Source: Rhodococcus sp. 06-235-1A
Lineage (GTDB): Bacteria > Actinomycetota > Actinomycetes > Mycobacteriales > Mycobacteriaceae
Length of the DNA stretch: 64,000 bases
Direction: 5' to 3'
Assembly (NCBI RefSeq): GCF_002258785.1
Contig: NZ_NOYI01000013.1
Coordinates: 62,001 to 126,000, forward strand
The number at the start of each line of letters is the position of its first letter. Position 1 is the stretch's first letter. Positions 33,914 through 42,673 of the stretch are shown in pieces. Position numbers and translations under genes: made by a program. The notes below the pieces were generated by a model. That model had not been told where the DNA came from. It did not search any database and saw nothing but the letters and a program-made list of their open reading frames with translations.

Positions 33914-35061
33914 CACAGATCGTTTCGATCATCGGTGCCGGTCTCTCCAAGTTCGGCCGCCAGCCAGGAGTGTCCGGCCGCCAGATGGCCGTCACCGCGA
34001 TCGGCAACGCGTTACGCGATGCCGATCTGGCCTGGCCGGACGTCCAGGTCGCATTCGGTGGCAGTGACGGCTCGGGCCTGGCCGATACACTCGTTGCCGA
34101 ACTCGGCTTCACCGGCATCCCGTTCACCAACGTCAAGAACGGTTGCGCAACAGGCGGAAGCGCGTTGTTCTCGGCGGTCAATGCTGTGCGCTCGGGCTCC
34201 GCGGACGTCGCGCTCGCAGTCGGTTTCGACAAACATCCGCGTGGAGCGTTCGATCCACGGCCGGCGGAGTGGGGACTACCCGACGGCTACGGCGAGGCCG
34301 GTCTGATGGTGACCACCCAGTTCTTCGGTGCCAAGATCTCTCGCTACATGCGTCAGCACGACATCTCCAGTCGGACGCTCGCCCTGGTCGCCGAAAAGGC
34401 CTACCGCAACGGCGTTCTCAATCCCAACGCTTGGCGTCGGGAGGCCATGGACGCCGCGACTATCGCCGAAGCCGACATGGTCAACGATCCACTGACTCGA
34501 TACATGTTCTGCTCACCGGGTGAGGGAGCGGCCGCCATCGTCGTGGCCGGCGAGGACTACGTCGCGCGAGCCACCGGTCGGCCGGTGAAGATTGCCGCCA
34601 TCACCCACCGAACGCGCCGATTCGGATCTTTCGAGGTCTTCAGCCCTTCCGTTCAGGGGGCCGGCGAACCGACCAGTGTCAGCGCCGACGCGGCACGTGC
34701 GGCCTTCGAGCAGGCCGGCATCGCTCCGGGCGATGTCGACGTCGCGCAGCTTCAGGACACCGAGAGCGGTGCCGAGATCATGCACATGGCCGAATGCGGG
34801 TTCTGTGAGCCCGGCGAGCAAGAAGCCATGATCGCGGCCGGGGAAACCGACATCGGCGGGTGCCTGCCGATCAACACCGACGGCGGCTGCATCGCGAACG
34901 GCGAACCCATCGGAGCCTCCGGTCTGCGCCAGGTGCACGAGATCGTCACTCAGCTACGTGGCGAAGCCGGCGAACGCCAAGTGCCGGGCGATCCGCGTGT
35001 CGGCTTCACCCACGTGTACGGCGCGCCGGGCATCAGCGCCTGCACCGTGCTGACTGTCTGA
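33910..35061 (+). CDS. Thiolase-like protein (SCP-x/Ltp2 type), partner of DUF35
   Basis: A 383-residue thiolase-superfamily protein of the lipid-transfer/SCP-x branch. A cysteine sits at the thiolase nucleophile position (VKNGCATGGSALFSAVNAV), and the C-terminal half has NTDGGCIANGEPIGASGLRQ and a short final loop GAPGISACTVL. Members with DUF35 partners either thiolyse 3-ketoacyl-CoA or carry out retro-aldol cleavage of a branched 3-hydroxyacyl-CoA. The GTG at 33910 overlaps the DUF35 stop. The retained cysteine is compatible with true thiolysis; aldolase activity cannot be excluded. It is flanked by the hydratase and a dehydrogenase, consistent with a complete side-chain-cleavage set. Confidence 0.9.
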   Translation: MTQIVSIIGAGLSKFGRQPGVSGRQMAVTAIGNALRDADLAWPDVQVAFGGSDGSGLADTLVAELGFTGIPFTNVKNGCATGGSALFSAVNAVRSGSADVALAVGFDKHPRGAFDPRPAEWGLPDGYGEAGLMVTTQFFGAKISRYMRQHDISSRTLALVAEKAYRNGVLNPNAWRREAMDAATIAEADMVNDPLTRYMFCSPGEGAAAIVVAGEDYVARATGRPVKIAAITHRTRRFGSFEVFSPSVQGAGEPTSVSADAARAAFEQAGIAPGDVDVAQLQDTESGAEIMHMAECGFCEPGEQEAMIAAGETDIGGCLPINTDGGCIANGEPIGASGLRQVHEIVTQLRGEAGERQVPGDPRVGFTHVYGAPGISACTVLTV

Positions 35062-35086
35062 CCCGATACGAACCAGAGGTAATGCA

Positions 35087-36295
35087 GTGACACAACCAAC
35101 GATTCCGGACATCGCCGAGTTCGGCGAGCAGGCAACAGCGTGGCTGACAACCGTGGCCGCGCCCCGTACCGACTCCGTGTGGGGCGACGGGCCGGATACG
35201 GTTGCCGTCTTCGAGAATTGGACTGCGGAGGAAGAGCAGGCGCACACCGACGAGATCGCCGCGTACGAGCAGGCGAAGTTCGATGCGGGGTGGGGCGCGT
35301 TGAATTCCCCGGTCGAGTACGGTGGCCGCGACCTACCGCTGTCGTACGTACTCGCCTTCCGGCGCGTCGAGGATACGTTCGACGTGCCCAAGAGGACCGA
35401 GATGTTCTCTGTCACTCAACAGTTGGTTGCACCCACCATTGCGCAGTGGGGAACCGAGGAGCAACGGGACAGGTTCGTCCGCGCGATGCTGCGGGCCGAC
35501 GTCATCGCCTGTCAGTTGTTCTCCGAGACCGAGGCCGGGTCGGACCTGGCTGCGGTTCGGACACGCGCAACCCAGGCCGAGGACGGTTCGTGGACGATCG
35601 ACGGGCACAAGGTGTGGACGTCGGGGGCGCGGGTCGCACACTACGGAGTCGCCCTGTGCCGCACCGACTCCACCGTCGCCAAGCACGCGGGTCTGACCAT
35701 GTTCCTCGTACCGATGGACGCGCCGGGGGTCGACGTACGTCCCATTCGGCAGATGACCGGGGGCAGCTCCTTCAACGAGGTGTACCTCGACGGGGTGCAC
35801 CTGAGCGACGACCTTCGGCTTGGCCCGGTGGGGAAGGGCTGGCAGGTTGCCCTGACAGTGCTTGCGGCCGAACGCCTGGACGGCGGTAACCTCGGTCTGG
35901 CGAACGCGGATCGCGCTGTGGCCCTTGCTCAGAACCTCGGCCGCGAGCTGACCGAGATCGAGCGTGATGCCGTCGCCGATCTGGTGACACGGAGTTTCGT
36001 TCAGCGAATCGGCAACATGAGAGTGGCCGGCGCTGTCATCGCCGGCAACGATCCAGGTCCGGAAGCGTCGCTGGGGAAGCTACTGGCCACCGACACGATG
36101 GCCAGGACCTCCGAAGTCGCGCGCTTGCTGCTCGGGCGAGAACTGACGTCGGACTCGGGACGGTGGGGCACGTTCGCGTGGTCCGAGCATTTACTCGGTG
36201 CCCCGGGATATCGAATTGCCGGTGGTACCGACGAGATTCAGCACAACATCATCGCCGAGCGCGTGCTCGGTCTGCCGAGAGAGCCACGACCATGA
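35087..36295 (+). CDS. Acyl-CoA dehydrogenase
   Basis: A 402-residue acyl-CoA dehydrogenase: LFSETEAGSDLAAVRTRAT (flavin-binding), WTIDGHKVWTSGARVAHYG, MTGGSSFNEVYLDGVHLSDD and the C-terminal segment YRIAGGTDEIQHNIIAERVL. At the MCAD-type catalytic glutamate position it reads AGGT, so if active the base is elsewhere, as in some actinobacterial FadE proteins. It may pair with the acyl-CoA dehydrogenase at 31451. The GTG start at 35087 is 25 bases after the thiolase stop; its own stop overlaps the kinase ATG. Substrate chain type unknown. Confidence 0.92.
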   Translation: MTQPTIPDIAEFGEQATAWLTTVAAPRTDSVWGDGPDTVAVFENWTAEEEQAHTDEIAAYEQAKFDAGWGALNSPVEYGGRDLPLSYVLAFRRVEDTFDVPKRTEMFSVTQQLVAPTIAQWGTEEQRDRFVRAMLRADVIACQLFSETEAGSDLAAVRTRATQAEDGSWTIDGHKVWTSGARVAHYGVALCRTDSTVAKHAGLTMFLVPMDAPGVDVRPIRQMTGGSSFNEVYLDGVHLSDDLRLGPVGKGWQVALTVLAAERLDGGNLGLANADRAVALAQNLGRELTEIERDAVADLVTRSFVQRIGNMRVAGAVIAGNDPGPEASLGKLLATDTMARTSEVARLLLGRELTSDSGRWGTFAWSEHLLGAPGYRIAGGTDEIQHNIIAERVLGLPREPRP

Positions 36296-37251
36296 CCGAA
36301 TCCTCCCTGCGCGCACGCGTGTCCGCCGCCCTGGACGCCGAGCTCGGCGTCACCGTCGGCACATTCGAACCGCTCCTCGGTGGCCATTCCGGATTGACCT
36401 ATCGGGTGGGAACCTCCGGCGGCGACTTCGTCGTCAAGGCGGTCCCGGAAGGGCAGCGCTCGGTCGGGCGGCACGACATGCTCCGGCAGGCCTCGATTCT
36501 GCGGGCGTTGGCGGATACAGCGGTGCCGGTACCGGCAATCGTGGCGGTCGACGAGCAGGAACCGGCGTGGTTCGCCATGGAACTCGTCGTCGGTGAATCG
36601 CTCGAACCGGTACTCGACGACCCCGAGGTGGAACCGAGTGTCGCGGCCGCGCGTATGCGGCGAGCCGCAGAGGTGCTGCCGGCGTTGCATGCCGTGCCGC
36701 TCGCGGACATACCCGATACAGGCGACATCCTCTCGCCGGCAGACGAATTGGATCGGTGGTCCAAGACGCTCGCCGCGGTTCCGGTGGAACTCGTGGAGGG
36801 TGCCGACGAGTTGGTTCGATTGCTCCGCCGAGATATTCCAGCGGCGATCACACCCACACTCGTCCACGGGGACTACCGGTTGGGAAACATCATCTCCGAC
36901 GGTCTCGAGCCGGCGGCTCTGATCGACTGGGAGATCTGGAGCGCAGGTGATCCACGCGTCGAATTGGGATGGTTTCTCGTATTCGCCGACGGCACCAACT
37001 TTCCCGGCGTGGGCCGCGACGTGCCGGGTCTGCCCAGTACCGACGAACTGATCTCCTGCTACACCGGGAGCGGCCCGGCGCTGCCGGACATGACGTGGTT
37101 CGACGCCTTGGGACGGCTCAAGATGGCGGCGATCATGGGCCACAATCTGCGTCGGCATCGCGAGGGGCGCCACATCGACCCGGATCAGGAAAAGCTGCCC
37201 GCGACCATCCGGAGGTTGATCGACACCGGTACCGCATTGCTCGCGCGCTGA
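36292..37251 (+). CDS. Aminoglycoside-phosphotransferase-like kinase (ACAD10/11- or LvaA-like)
   Basis: A 319-residue protein kinase-fold phosphotransferase of the APH/choline-kinase family. It has FEPLLGGHSGLTYRV (nucleotide loop), DFVVKAVP (lysine), the catalytic loop LVHGDYRLGNIISDG and the metal-binding ALIDWEIWSAGDP. In ACAD10/ACAD11 of animals such a domain is fused to an acyl-CoA dehydrogenase and phosphorylates 4-hydroxyacyl-CoA; in the Pseudomonas levulinate pathway LvaA does so as a separate protein. Here the next gene (30 bases on) encodes an ACAD11-like dehydrogenase, which makes that role far more likely than antibiotic resistance. Start set by the ATGA overlap with the preceding dehydrogenase. 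A small LvaB-like partner is not evident. Confidence 0.9.
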   Translation: MTESSLRARVSAALDAELGVTVGTFEPLLGGHSGLTYRVGTSGGDFVVKAVPEGQRSVGRHDMLRQASILRALADTAVPVPAIVAVDEQEPAWFAMELVVGESLEPVLDDPEVEPSVAAARMRRAAEVLPALHAVPLADIPDTGDILSPADELDRWSKTLAAVPVELVEGADELVRLLRRDIPAAITPTLVHGDYRLGNIISDGLEPAALIDWEIWSAGDPRVELGWFLVFADGTNFPGVGRDVPGLPSTDELISCYTGSGPALPDMTWFDALGRLKMAAIMGHNLRRHREGRHIDPDQEKLPATIRRLIDTGTALLAR

Positions 37252-37281
37252 CGCACCATCACTCGACAGGAGCACACGGAA

Positions 37282-38484
37282 GTGGACTTTTCCTACTCAC
37301 AGCGGACGGCCGAATTGTCGGCCACGCTCGAGTCATTCATGAACGACCACGTCTATCCGGCCGAGAGTGTCTACGACGCTCAGATCGCCGCGAACGACAA
37401 TCCGCACGAGCAACCGCAGATCATGCGGGATCTGCAGGCACGCGCTCGTGATCTGGGGCTGTGGAACCTGTTCATGACCCACGACGACCTCGGTGCGGGA
37501 CTGACCAATCTCGAATATGCGCCGCTGGCCGAGATCGTCGGCCGTTCCATCATCGGGAACGAGGCGATCAACTGCTCCGCACCCGATACCGGCAACATGG
37601 AAATTCTGGCCATGTACGGCACGGAGGAGCAGAAGGAGCAATGGCTGAAGCCGCTGTTGGACTGCACCATTCGCTCCGCCTTCGCCATGACCGAACCCGA
37701 TGTCGCCAGCTCGGACGCCACCAACATCACCTCGACCATCACTCGTGACGGGGACGAGTACGTCGTCAACGGCCGAAAGTGGTACACCTCGGGCGTTCTC
37801 GATCCCGACTGCAAGCTCATGATCTTCATGGGGAAGTCGGATCCGGACAGTTCCACCTACCGCCGGCAGAGCATGATTCTGGTTCCGGCCGACGCCCCCG
37901 GCGTAGAGGTGGTGCGCGACCTGCCCATGTTCGGGTTCCAGGATCGTCTGGGCCACGGCGAAGTTCAGTTCACCGACGTGCGCGTGCCGGCCGCCAACAT
38001 GCTGGGTGAGGAGGGCGACGGATTCGCCATCGCCCAGGGGCGACTCGGGCCCGGCCGCATGCACTACGCCATGCGGGCGATCGGCATGGCCGAGCGCGCA
38101 CTGGAAATGATGTGTCGGCGCTCGCTCGTTCGGCAGGCATTCGGCGGACCGTTGTCCGATCAAGGTGTGGTGCGTGAGTGGATTGCCCGCAGCCGCATGG
38201 AGATCGACCAGATCCGGTTGTTGGTGTTGAAGTCGGCCTGGTTGATGGATACCGCCGGAAATGCCTCGGCTCGTTCGGAAGTGGCGGCCATCAAGGTGGC
38301 TGCGATGGAGGTGGCCCACAAGGTCGTCGACCGAGGTGTGCAGACTTACGGCGCGGCCGGAGTCAGCAACGACACCATTCTCGCTCGGCTCTACGCCATC
38401 ACCCGAGCTCTGCAGATTGCCGACGGCCCCAACGAGGTCCATCTGCGGACCATCGCCCGACTCGAGGTCAAGAGGTACACATGA
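37282..38484 (+). CDS. Acyl-CoA dehydrogenase, ACAD11/LvaC-like
   Basis: A 400-residue acyl-CoA dehydrogenase of the ACAD10/ACAD11 subfamily: FSYSQRTAELSATLESFMND, RSAFAMTEPDVASSDATNIT, VNGRKWYTSGVLDPDCKLMI, GHGEVQFTDVRVPAANMLGE and the C-terminal QIADGPNEVHLRTIARLE. At the catalytic-base position it has Asp381 in ADGPNEVH, the substitution typical of this subfamily. In the animal enzymes and in LvaC the phosphorylated 4-hydroxyacyl-CoA made by the linked kinase loses phosphate to give an enoyl-CoA that can enter beta-oxidation. The adjacency to the APH-like kinase therefore points to 4-hydroxy acid catabolism. Its stop overlaps the next SDR start. Confidence 0.93.
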   Translation: MDFSYSQRTAELSATLESFMNDHVYPAESVYDAQIAANDNPHEQPQIMRDLQARARDLGLWNLFMTHDDLGAGLTNLEYAPLAEIVGRSIIGNEAINCSAPDTGNMEILAMYGTEEQKEQWLKPLLDCTIRSAFAMTEPDVASSDATNITSTITRDGDEYVVNGRKWYTSGVLDPDCKLMIFMGKSDPDSSTYRRQSMILVPADAPGVEVVRDLPMFGFQDRLGHGEVQFTDVRVPAANMLGEEGDGFAIAQGRLGPGRMHYAMRAIGMAERALEMMCRRSLVRQAFGGPLSDQGVVREWIARSRMEIDQIRLLVLKSAWLMDTAGNASARSEVAAIKVAAMEVAHKVVDRGVQTYGAAGVSNDTILARLYAITRALQIADGPNEVHLRTIARLEVKRYT

Positions 38485-39239
38485 GTACACCGAAATTGGA
38501 CGGCAAGGTCGCGCTGGTGACAGGAGCCAGCCGTGGGCTGGGTCTGGCCATTGCACGCGGTCTGAAGGACGCAGGTGCGACCGTCATCGTGTCGAGCCGC
38601 AAGCTCGACGCCTGCGAGAGTGCAGTCTCGAGCCTGGGTGACGCGGGCCCGGGCAGCGCCCATCCGTACGCGTTGCACGTCGGACACTGGGACAGCATCG
38701 AACCGGCCGTAGACGACATCATTTCTCGTTTCGGGAGCCTGGACATCGTCGTCAACAACGCTGGAATCGCGCCGCTGGCCGAAAACCTGGTGTCGGTGAC
38801 AGAGGGGCTGTGGGACAAGACGATCGAGGTCAATCTCAAGGGACCCTTTCGGCTGATGGCCGTGGCCGGGGACCGCATGGCGGCCGCGGGGGGTGGGTCC
38901 ATCATCAACATCTCCAGTATCGGTGCCGAGCGACCCAGCCCACCCGAGGCGATGTACGCAGCAGCCAAGAACGGTCTCAACGCGTTGACCCGAGCGTTCG
39001 CCCAGGCGTACGCGCCCACGGTGCGCGTCAACTGTGTGATGCCCGGCGGTTTCGCTACCGATATGGCGGAGAGCTGGGACGAGGTGTTCATCGGCAAGAT
39101 CGTCGACCGGCTACCGGCCGGGCGGCTGGGGCGGCCGGAGGAGCTCGCCGGCTTGATCACTCATCTCGCCTCCGACGACGCCGGGTACACGACGGGCGCG
39201 ATCATCCCGGTCGACGGCGGCCGCACTTCCGTCTACTGA
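38481..39239 (+). CDS. Short-chain dehydrogenase/reductase
   Basis: A 252-residue classical SDR: VALVTGASRGLGLAIARGL, IVVNNAGIAPLAENLV, a serine in NISSIGAERPSPPEAM, and YAAAKNG with the catalytic tyrosine and lysine, ending VDGGRTSVY. The arginine after the second strand (VIVSSRKLD) suggests NADP. By analogy with the levulinate pathway it could reduce a 4-oxoacyl-CoA to the 4-hydroxyacyl-CoA that the kinase phosphorylates; that is inference from position. Its ATG at 38481 overlaps the stop of the ACAD11-like gene, so the kinase, dehydrogenase and SDR are coupled. Confidence 0.92.
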   Translation: MSTPKLDGKVALVTGASRGLGLAIARGLKDAGATVIVSSRKLDACESAVSSLGDAGPGSAHPYALHVGHWDSIEPAVDDIISRFGSLDIVVNNAGIAPLAENLVSVTEGLWDKTIEVNLKGPFRLMAVAGDRMAAAGGGSIINISSIGAERPSPPEAMYAAAKNGLNALTRAFAQAYAPTVRVNCVMPGGFATDMAESWDEVFIGKIVDRLPAGRLGRPEELAGLITHLASDDAGYTTGAIIPVDGGRTSVY

Positions 39240-39282
39240 CCGATCACTCGTATTGTCCGACAATCAGTTTGGAAGTGGACAC

Positions 39283-40041
39283 ATGACTCAGGACATGTTC
39301 TCCCTGACCGGTCGCGTCGCTGTGGTCACCGGTGCCTCGTCGGGGCTCGGCCTCGGTTTCGCGCGGGCTCTCGCCGCGGCAGGTGCCACGGTGTACGCCG
39401 CCGCGCGACGGCTCGACCGGCTCGAAGCGCTGGCGACCGAGATCCCGGCCATCGTGCCCGTTCGGTGCGACGTCACCGACGACAGCGACCGGCGAGCTCT
39501 CGTCGATAAATGCTTCGACGAACACGGTCGGCTCGACGTCGTGATCAACAACGCGGGCAAGCCGGGTCCGCCCAACGCCGAGGACGAGACGCTGGACGGT
39601 TTCCAGTCCATCCTCGACGTCAACCTGATCGCCGGGTTCCATCTGACCACGTATGCGGTCGGCAGGATGCAGAGTGAGGCAACAGCGTCGATCATCAACA
39701 TCTCCTCGGTGATCGGGCTGGTGTCCACTGCGCCGATCGGCGGTGCCAGTTACGCGGCGTCGAAGGCAGGCACGCTCGGCCTCACTCGTGAACTGGCCGG
39801 TCAGTGGGGTCGACGAGGCATTCGCGTCAACGCCGTGGTGCCCGGATGGTTCGATACCGAGATGACAGATGGCCTTTTCACCAACGACAAGTCCGCAGGG
39901 TGGGTGCGGCGGAACACCATGCTCGGACGCGGCGGCGTCGACGGCGAGATCGACGGTGCCGTGCTGTTTCTGGCCTCGGACGCCAGCTCCTACATGACCG
40001 GTCAGACCCTGGTGGTCGACGGCGGATGGACTGCTCGCTGA
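39283..40041 (+). CDS. Short-chain dehydrogenase/reductase
   Basis: A 252-residue classical SDR: VAVVTGASSGLGLGFARAL, VVINNAGKPGPPNAEDE, NISSVIGLVSTAPIGGASYA with the catalytic YAASK, and a C-terminal VVDGGWTAR. The ATG at 39283 has GGAAGTGG upstream; a longer frame starting at 39253 lacks a binding site. It is coupled to the zinc alcohol dehydrogenase that follows (TGATG overlap). Likely a second alcohol/ketone step of the same pathway. Substrate unknown. Confidence 0.92.
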   Translation: MTQDMFSLTGRVAVVTGASSGLGLGFARALAAAGATVYAAARRLDRLEALATEIPAIVPVRCDVTDDSDRRALVDKCFDEHGRLDVVINNAGKPGPPNAEDETLDGFQSILDVNLIAGFHLTTYAVGRMQSEATASIINISSVIGLVSTAPIGGASYAASKAGTLGLTRELAGQWGRRGIRVNAVVPGWFDTEMTDGLFTNDKSAGWVRRNTMLGRGGVDGEIDGAVLFLASDASSYMTGQTLVVDGGWTAR

Positions 40042-41117
40042 TGTTGGCCGTGCAGGTCCTTCAGTGGGGGAGCGCACCGGAGTTCCGGGAGGTGCCGGAC
40101 CCGGTGCCGACCGGGCACGAACTTCTGATCCAGGTGGACGCAGCCGGACTGTGCGGATCCGATCTGCACGTGATGAACTCGAGCGCAGACACTTTCGACT
40201 ACGACCTGCCGCTGACGCTGGGGCACGAAGTGGCCGGGACCGTCGTCTCGGCGGGACCGTCCGCAGATACTTCCTGGATAGGTCGCGCCGTGGTCGTACA
40301 CGGAATCTGGAGCTGCGGAACGTGCCCGAACTGTCTGCGGGGCAGAGAGAACTACTGTCGCAGCCTCGCTCGGCGTCCCGACGGTCGGCTGGCCCCGATC
40401 GGAAACGGTCTGGGGTACCCGGGCGGCATCGCAGAGCTGATGTTGGTGCCGTCCGAGCGCGCACTCGTTCCGATCGGGGATCTCGATCCTCTCGGTGCCG
40501 CGCCCCTGGCGGACGCGGCACTGACCGCGTATCACGCCATTCGCACCAACTCCGCTGTGATCGATGACCGAAGCAACGTGGTCGTGATCGGAGTCGGCGG
40601 TCTCGGCCACCTTGCCCTGCAGATCCTGCGCACCATGGGCGTGCCGCACATCATCGCGATCGACTCCAAGGCCGACGCCGCTGCCCTGGCCGAGTCCTCG
40701 GGAGGGCACGAGTTCTACGACTCCGTTTCCGCTGCGACGCAACGTCTCACGACGCTGGACGGTGCGGACCTCGTCCTCGACTTCGTCGGTGCGCCGACCA
40801 CGACCGCCCCGGCGACCGCCCTGCTCCGGTCCGGGGGTTCTGTCGTGGTGGTAGGCAGTGCCGGCGGCCGACTTACAGTCGGGAAGGATGTCGGTCTGGC
40901 CGCAGGATGGACGGTGGATGCACCGTTCTGGGGTACGCGTGCCGATCTCGAAGCCGTTGTCGCACTTGCTCAGGACGGCCTGCTGCGCGCTGAAATAACC
41001 ACCTTGCCGTTCACCGAGGCGATCTCTGCATACGACCGGTTGCGGAATGGAAATGTCACCGGCCGTGCAGTTCTCGACATGAGTGCATCACGTACCAGGA
41101 AAGAGTCACACCAGTGA
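40041..41117 (+). CDS. Zinc-dependent alcohol dehydrogenase (MDR family)
   Basis: A 358-residue medium-chain dehydrogenase with both zinc sites: catalytic GLCGSDLHV and LTLGHEVAGTVV, and structural CGTCPNCLRGRENYC. The NAD-binding motif is VVVIGVGGLGHLALQI, followed by an acidic AIDSKAD that favours NAD. It oxidises a secondary or primary alcohol, probably giving the oxo acid or its precursor. ATG at 40041 overlaps the SDR stop, and its own stop overlaps the acyl-CoA synthetase GTG, so oxidation and CoA activation are translationally linked. Confidence 0.92.
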   Translation: MLAVQVLQWGSAPEFREVPDPVPTGHELLIQVDAAGLCGSDLHVMNSSADTFDYDLPLTLGHEVAGTVVSAGPSADTSWIGRAVVVHGIWSCGTCPNCLRGRENYCRSLARRPDGRLAPIGNGLGYPGGIAELMLVPSERALVPIGDLDPLGAAPLADAALTAYHAIRTNSAVIDDRSNVVVIGVGGLGHLALQILRTMGVPHIIAIDSKADAAALAESSGGHEFYDSVSAATQRLTTLDGADLVLDFVGAPTTTAPATALLRSGGSVVVVGSAGGRLTVGKDVGLAAGWTVDAPFWGTRADLEAVVALAQDGLLRAEITTLPFTEAISAYDRLRNGNVTGRAVLDMSASRTRKESHQ

Positions 41118-42631
41118 AACGGCTTGCCCGCGAGATGGTCATTCGCGCCGAACAGACCCCCGATGCCATCGCAGTCGTCGACGAGGACGGCAGCCACACG
41201 ATCCGAACCGTGGTCGAGGCGGCAACATCCCTTGCCGACGTGTTCGGCGGTATCGACCCCAGCCCACCGACCGTGGTGATTCAGGCCGACAACACCTGGT
41301 GCACCGTGGCGGCTGCCCTCGGTGTCGGTCTCGCCGGCGGTGTGGTCGCGGTGGTCAGCCCGCACGCAACGGAGTCGGAGTTCGCGCTGGCCCTCGAGGA
41401 CATTCGACCGGACGTCGTTGTGGGAACGCCCGAGGCCCTTCGTCATTGGGGTGTGCCCGACAAGCAATTTCCGGTGGGTAAGCCCGCCTTCGGCTCGTAC
41501 CGGGTGCGGGCGACGAGTGGTGCGTTCGCTTCTGTGGCGCGATGGAACGGAGGCGATGCGATTGCGATGACCTCTGGCTCGACCGGCCGGCCCAAGTGCG
41601 TGGTGCAATCCGAGGACGCGATCAGATATGCGTCTCGATCCACCATCGATGCCGTCGGCCTCCGTCCGGGCGAGGCGATCGGTGCCTTCGTTCCGCTGTC
41701 GTCGGTTGCCGCATTCTGCTTCGGAATGTATCTGCCTGCGCTGCTGGGAGGTCCGATGGTCGCCATCGGGAAGTGGTCCCCGGAGGCGGCCCTGCAGGCG
41801 GCGCAGGAACACCGGATTGCCTGGACGATGTTGGTTCCGACCATGGCGCTGCAGCTCTCGGTCGCCCCGAACTCCGAGGGAGCATTGGACACGATGCGCG
41901 CAATGACGATCGGCGGCGGACCGATGAACGAGCGCGCCCTCGCCAAGGCCGAACAGTGGTTGCACACCACATTCCTCCGAGTGTTCGGAATGTCGGAGTG
42001 CTTGGGCCACACGACACCTGCGCTCGACGACCCGGTGTCGATCCGCCTCGGACGCGACGGTCGGCCGTTTCCCGGTACCACTGTGCGGGCCGTCGACTCG
42101 AACGGCCATCCGCTCCCAAAAGACGACATCGGTGCGGCGCAGGTCAAAGGCCCGTCACTGTTCGTCGGGTACGCCCGAGCCGGGACTCCGGTGCCGCCCG
42201 AGTTGACGCCCGACGGTTTCCTTCCGACGGGTGATCTGGTGGAGGTCGCATCGGACGGCTCGATTCGCGTCATGGGTCGGCAGAAACAGATCATCATTCG
42301 CGGTGGACGCAACATCGACATCAACGAGGTCGAGTCGGCCATTGCCTCGTTGCAGTCCGTGGTGCAGGTCTGTGTCGTACCGGTACCGGACGACCTGCTG
42401 GGGGAGCGTGCAGCAGCGCTCGTGGTGACCGGTGGTGAGCCGCTCGGACTCGAGGACGTCACCGCGCAGTTGGCCAAGGACGACTTTCCCAAGTCGAAGT
42501 GGCCGGAATTCGTCTTCACCGTCGACGACTTACCGCAGAATCGCGTCGGAAAACTGTCCCGTCCCGATGCGACGGCGCTGGCCAGGCAGCTTGCGGCCGT
42601 AACTGACTCGAATTCACATCGAAAAATGTAA
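41114..42631 (+). CDS. Acyl-CoA synthetase (AMP-forming)
   Basis: A 505-residue ANL-superfamily ligase that activates a carboxylic acid to its CoA thioester with ATP. The P-loop is AMTSGSTGRPKCVVQS, the A5-like motif VFGMSECLGHT, the hinge region GDLVEVASDGSIRVMGRQKQ with IIIRGGRNIDINEVE, and the C-terminal catalytic lysine is in LPQNRVGKLSR. It is the natural entry enzyme for the pathway. The GTG at 41114 overlaps the stop of the alcohol dehydrogenase. The final codons overlap an operator-like site (42601-42619) in front of the TetR gene. Substrate unknown. Confidence 0.93.
   Translation: MKRLAREMVIRAEQTPDAIAVVDEDGSHTIRTVVEAATSLADVFGGIDPSPPTVVIQADNTWCTVAAALGVGLAGGVVAVVSPHATESEFALALEDIRPDVVVGTPEALRHWGVPDKQFPVGKPAFGSYRVRATSGAFASVARWNGGDAIAMTSGSTGRPKCVVQSEDAIRYASRSTIDAVGLRPGEAIGAFVPLSSVAAFCFGMYLPALLGGPMVAIGKWSPEAALQAAQEHRIAWTMLVPTMALQLSVAPNSEGALDTMRAMTIGGGPMNERALAKAEQWLHTTFLRVFGMSECLGHTTPALDDPVSIRLGRDGRPFPGTTVRAVDSNGHPLPKDDIGAAQVKGPSLFVGYARAGTPVPPELTPDGFLPTGDLVEVASDGSIRVMGRQKQIIIRGGRNIDINEVESAIASLQSVVQVCVVPVPDDLLGERAAALVVTGGEPLGLEDVTAQLAKDDFPKSKWPEFVFTVDDLPQNRVGKLSRPDATALARQLAAVTDSNSHRKM
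42601..42619. promoter_or_regulatory. Catabolic-locus operator, site F (putative autoregulatory)
   Basis: AACTGACTCGAATTCACAT, read on the opposite strand, shares TGAATTC and TCAGTT with site D but has a changed GTTCA half. It lies 55 bases before the TetR start and overlaps the end of the synthetase gene, a sensible place for autoregulation. Confidence 0.4.
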
Positions 42632-42673
42632 ACTCCGACCGAGGCTGCATACGTTCTACCAGTAGGGGCAATC

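Noticed and set aside
36292..37251. Annotating the APH-fold protein as aminoglycoside resistance.
   Set aside because: It is coupled to acyl-CoA dehydrogenases on both sides; the context points to acyl-CoA metabolism.
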